A stretch of 22,233 bases of DNA from Chara braunii. Its lineage: Eukaryota > Streptophyta > Charophyceae > Charales > Characeae. The stretch lies in contig BFEA01000721.1 of assembly GCA_003427395.1 (NCBI GenBank), positions 238,894 to 261,126 of the forward strand, written 5' to 3'. The notes under the pieces are model-generated. The model was given only the letters and a program-made list of their open reading frames with translations, was not told where the DNA came from and searched no databases. How positions within the stretch are numbered: position 1 is the first letter of the stretch; every line of letters starts with the position of its first letter. The position numbers and the translations under genes are program-made. Of this stretch, positions 20,522-22,233 are shown piece by piece.

Positions 20522-20575
20522 AATGCCTTCTGTTTGGAGAAGATGGTAGTACCCTTTGGTGGTAGTCATGGCATT
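20522..20575 (+). repeat. Partial MITE copy 3 (right arm only)
   Basis: aatgccttctgtttggagaa followed by gatggtagtacc resembles the right arms of copies 1 and 2 and shares the tail ggtggtagtcatggcatt with copy 2. The inner boundary sequence ataattacaatgcctt is found 190 bases upstream at 20330-20345, so the arm appears split by an insertion carrying the poly(C) run. Confidence 0.5.
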
Positions 20576-20589
20576 TTTATTTTATTTTT

Positions 20590-20715
20590 TTGGTTAAAAC
20601 TTGAAAGCTCCGATCTATTCGTGGGGAGCAACACGTGCTGGGAATCGGGCCCAGCGTCAGATCATTTTTGCTCTCTGGAACTCTCGGACAACTCGCAATT
20701 TCCATATACTTCTTG
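20590..20715 (-). mobile_element. SINE-like or LINE-tail copy with A-rich tail, minus strand
   Basis: On the minus strand gacgctgggcccgattccca, then ttgctcccc, aatagatcggagctttc and an A-rich tail (20597-20577) match the copies at 13314 and 17670. The hairpin GCTGGG-CCCGATT-CCCAGC is retained (20637-20655). Upstream on this strand gttgtccgagagttccagag resembles a tRNA D-arm (A box), favouring a tRNA-derived SINE. Confidence 0.55.
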
Positions 20716-20895
20716 GTTTTCTGGAATCTTGTGCTTTCTTTCGCTTTCCGGGTATACACAGCATCACATGTTATGTAATGCATTTAAATTTTAAAATTTA
20801 AATGCATGAAATAAGGTAGCCGTGGAACTTAACTGTCACAGGTTGGGACATCAACTTGAACGGTTAACCCCAACTTAACCATGCCCTGCTCACTG

Positions 20896-20924
20896 TTTTT
20901 TTTTTTTTTTTTTTTTTTTTTTTT
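20896..20924 (+). repeat. Poly(T) run
   Basis: About 29 T bases, possibly the tail of another minus-strand retrocopy, but no body was recognised. Confidence 0.85.
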
Positions 20925-21366
20925 GTTTGTTGTTACTCTCCTCACAGTTCTCAAAAAAAGAGAGAAAAGAAAAAGAAAGATGGCCCTTTGGAGTCGGGCT
21001 GGCCAGCGTTGTTATGACAATGTGAGGTTAGTAAGACTAGATGATGCTCGCTGAATGTCACAAGACCGTGGGTGTATGCTTTTCTTCCGAGCAGATCAGT
21101 AGTGCATAGTGACCTATCTGATGGATTCGGACCTTAGAGCAATCAAAAGGTTCAACGCATAATGTGATGGCAAGGACACAAAGTTCACAAACCTGTGACT
21201 TCATTTTTTCCCTCTTAACGAGACATCATGCTTGGCCTTCTGCTGTTGCTGATGCTTTTCTTACCACTTGCCATCATTCTCTTCTTGAGGAATCGCTCCC
21301 TACCTTTTGCTTTTCATTGCCTATCCCCCATGGACCGATGTTAGCAGTGGCTGGGGCTAGCGCTCG

Positions 21367-21618
21367 GTGGCTGTAGTTGTGTTCAAGAGTAGAATGCAAC
21401 CAGTTCATATGCAGAGGAGAAGGTGCCAAATTGGATTGCACTGTGATCGTTGCGCAAGATTTGCTCCACGAGTTCCAGCATGGGTTATTGTGCATTTAGG
21501 AGCACGCAGTTCACTGAATGTATCAGGTGTTGATGACATGTGTCCGTGTCCGATGTGCACAGACTGCAAGCTATTCAAAATTAGCGACAGTTATATGTGC
21601 AGTACGCTACGCTCTTAG
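21367..21618 (+). other. Possible Cys-rich (zinc-ribbon-like) ORF
   Basis: An 83-codon frame contains CQIGLHCDRCARFAPRVPAW and later CPCPMCTDCKLFKISDSYMC, that is C-x2-C ... C-x-C-x2-C-x2-C, spaced like zinc ligands. The first codons lack a strong ATG context, and an AG at about 21415 could be a splice acceptor. It could be a transposon protein fragment, an exon of another gene, or chance. I do not recognise a family. Confidence 0.25.
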
Positions 21619-21694
21619 GAGTCTACATGAGTAATCTCGTCCACAGTCCGACAAATCATTCATCTGCCTGCTGTCCTTTGCTCTCTCCCATGCT

Positions 21695-21739
21695 CTCCTC
21701 CTCCTCATCATCATCATCTTCCTCCTCCTCCTCCTCATG
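21695..21739. repeat. Interrupted (TCC)n(TCA)n trinucleotide repeat
   Basis: ctcctcctcctcatcatcat and following units. On the minus strand it lies in a 42-codon open frame reading VKELEEMKKEEQGHEEEEEE then DDDD and ESMGESKGQQADE, an acidic tail. Such repeats give Glu/Asp runs automatically, so coding is unproven. Confidence 0.8.
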
Positions 21740-22100
21740 TCCTTGCTCCTCTTTCTTCATCTCCTCCAACTCCTTTACTGTACATCAGATAATAGTATCA
21801 TAATACCATCTTCTATGACTTCCCCTTCACACTGTCCCACAGTGCCCCTGTTACATCTTCGACGCCACACGGGTCCTACCGGACCCGACTTAGGGCTAGA
21901 GGGACACATCAGGGCCTAAAGGCCCGACCTTGGGGAATAACAGGCCGAAAGGCCACAACTTGGACCCGACTACGGACCAGGCCCAAAGGCCCAAATGACA
22001 TTTCGTCTTTGGGCCTGACGGCGCCATTTGAGGCTGCCACTCTCCGGTTGGACCTGAATCGTCGATCTGGACGGTTCAGCCCCAACCAAGGCCTCGCAGC

Positions 22101-22151
22101 AGTGAGGCCGGTCCTCTTCGAACCAGTACTTAGTACTGGTCCGGCCTCACT
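22101..22151. repeat. 20-bp perfect hairpin with a 10-base bulge
   Basis: agtgaggccgg (22101-22111) and accagtact (22122-22130) pair with agtactggt (22132-22140) and ccggcctcact (22141-22151). Twenty consecutive pairs form, with tcctcttcga (22112-22121) extruded on one side and a single-base loop. The surrounding 21880-22200 has further inverted repeats, such as aggcccaaag/ctttgggcct. Confidence 0.85.
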
Positions 22152-22233
22152 TCGAGGCATCGACCCACCGGCACTCTACGCGGTGCGGTAAGGTCGGCGC
22201 CAGAGCGCCGTTTGAGCGCTATTCTGAGCGCAG

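Larger units (their letters stand above)
18958..22233 (+). other. Start of the next kinase intron, at least 3.3 kb
   Basis: It starts with GTGAGTTC after the third exon. No downstream kinase exon (LRP-x-IP, W-x-x-x-P-x-x-RP) could be read to the window end, so the acceptor probably lies beyond it. It holds MITE copy 2, the poly(C) run, a SINE-like copy and the right-end hairpin. Confidence 0.6.

Noticed and set aside
20273-20569. Poly-Gly minus-strand frame
   Set aside because: The glycines come from the poly(C) homopolymer.
22101-22160. Helitron 3' end (hairpin near a CTRR terminus)
   Set aside because: No CTRR ending sits just after the hairpin, and no TC 5' end or Rep/helicase coding was seen.

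Overview
The window looks like nuclear DNA of a large, repeat-rich plant-lineage genome. It carries three spliced exons of a plant-type (TKL/Raf-like) protein kinase separated by introns of 1.07 kb and 10.29 kb, long CT/GA/GATA/CA microsatellites, homopolymer runs, two unresolved bases (N at 10203 and 16817), and many decayed retroelements. A charophyte alga such as Chara is my best guess. That is inference from style; nothing in the sequence names the species.

Layout. Positions 1-3540 (minus strand) hold a degenerate Ty3/gypsy polyprotein: gag end, protease, linker, reverse transcriptase, RNase H, then an unusual PHD-like zinc finger where integrase would be expected to begin. Positions 3541-5110 hold no gene I can support and one CT microsatellite. 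Positions 5111-6599 (minus) hold a broken ORF1/gag-like gene of a non-LTR retrotransposon with a zinc knuckle. Positions 7307-7454, 8527-8596 and 18885-18957 (plus) are kinase exons covering the catalytic loop to helix F; splice phases match and the reading frame is intact. The kinase is the only apparently live gene. Its first and last exons lie outside the window or were not recognised.

The first kinase intron carries a CT/CA/TG microsatellite whose (AC)n and (TG)n arms could pair. The 10.3-kb second intron is a graveyard: a U6 snRNA-like retrocopy with flanking repeats (9048-9158), a 5'-truncated LINE ORF2 with 3' UTR and poly(A) (about 10820-13453) lying between matching inverted termini (10795-10811 and 14671-14687), a decayed minus-strand gene with pentapeptide and acidic 16-residue repeats (15376-17515), a SINE-like copy sharing a hairpin with the LINE 3' UTR (17670-17774), a three-copy T-rich tandem array (17825-18240), and a hairpin MITE (18594-18708). 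The third intron begins at 18958 and runs past the window end. It holds a second MITE copy, a 54-base poly(C) run, another SINE-like copy, a possible zinc-ribbon ORF and a strong bulged hairpin near the right edge.

Nothing here forms an operon or pathway. The coherent story is one host kinase gene whose introns have swollen by nested insertion. The relics share a pattern of in-frame stops explainable by C-to-T change, as expected of methylated, silenced repeats.
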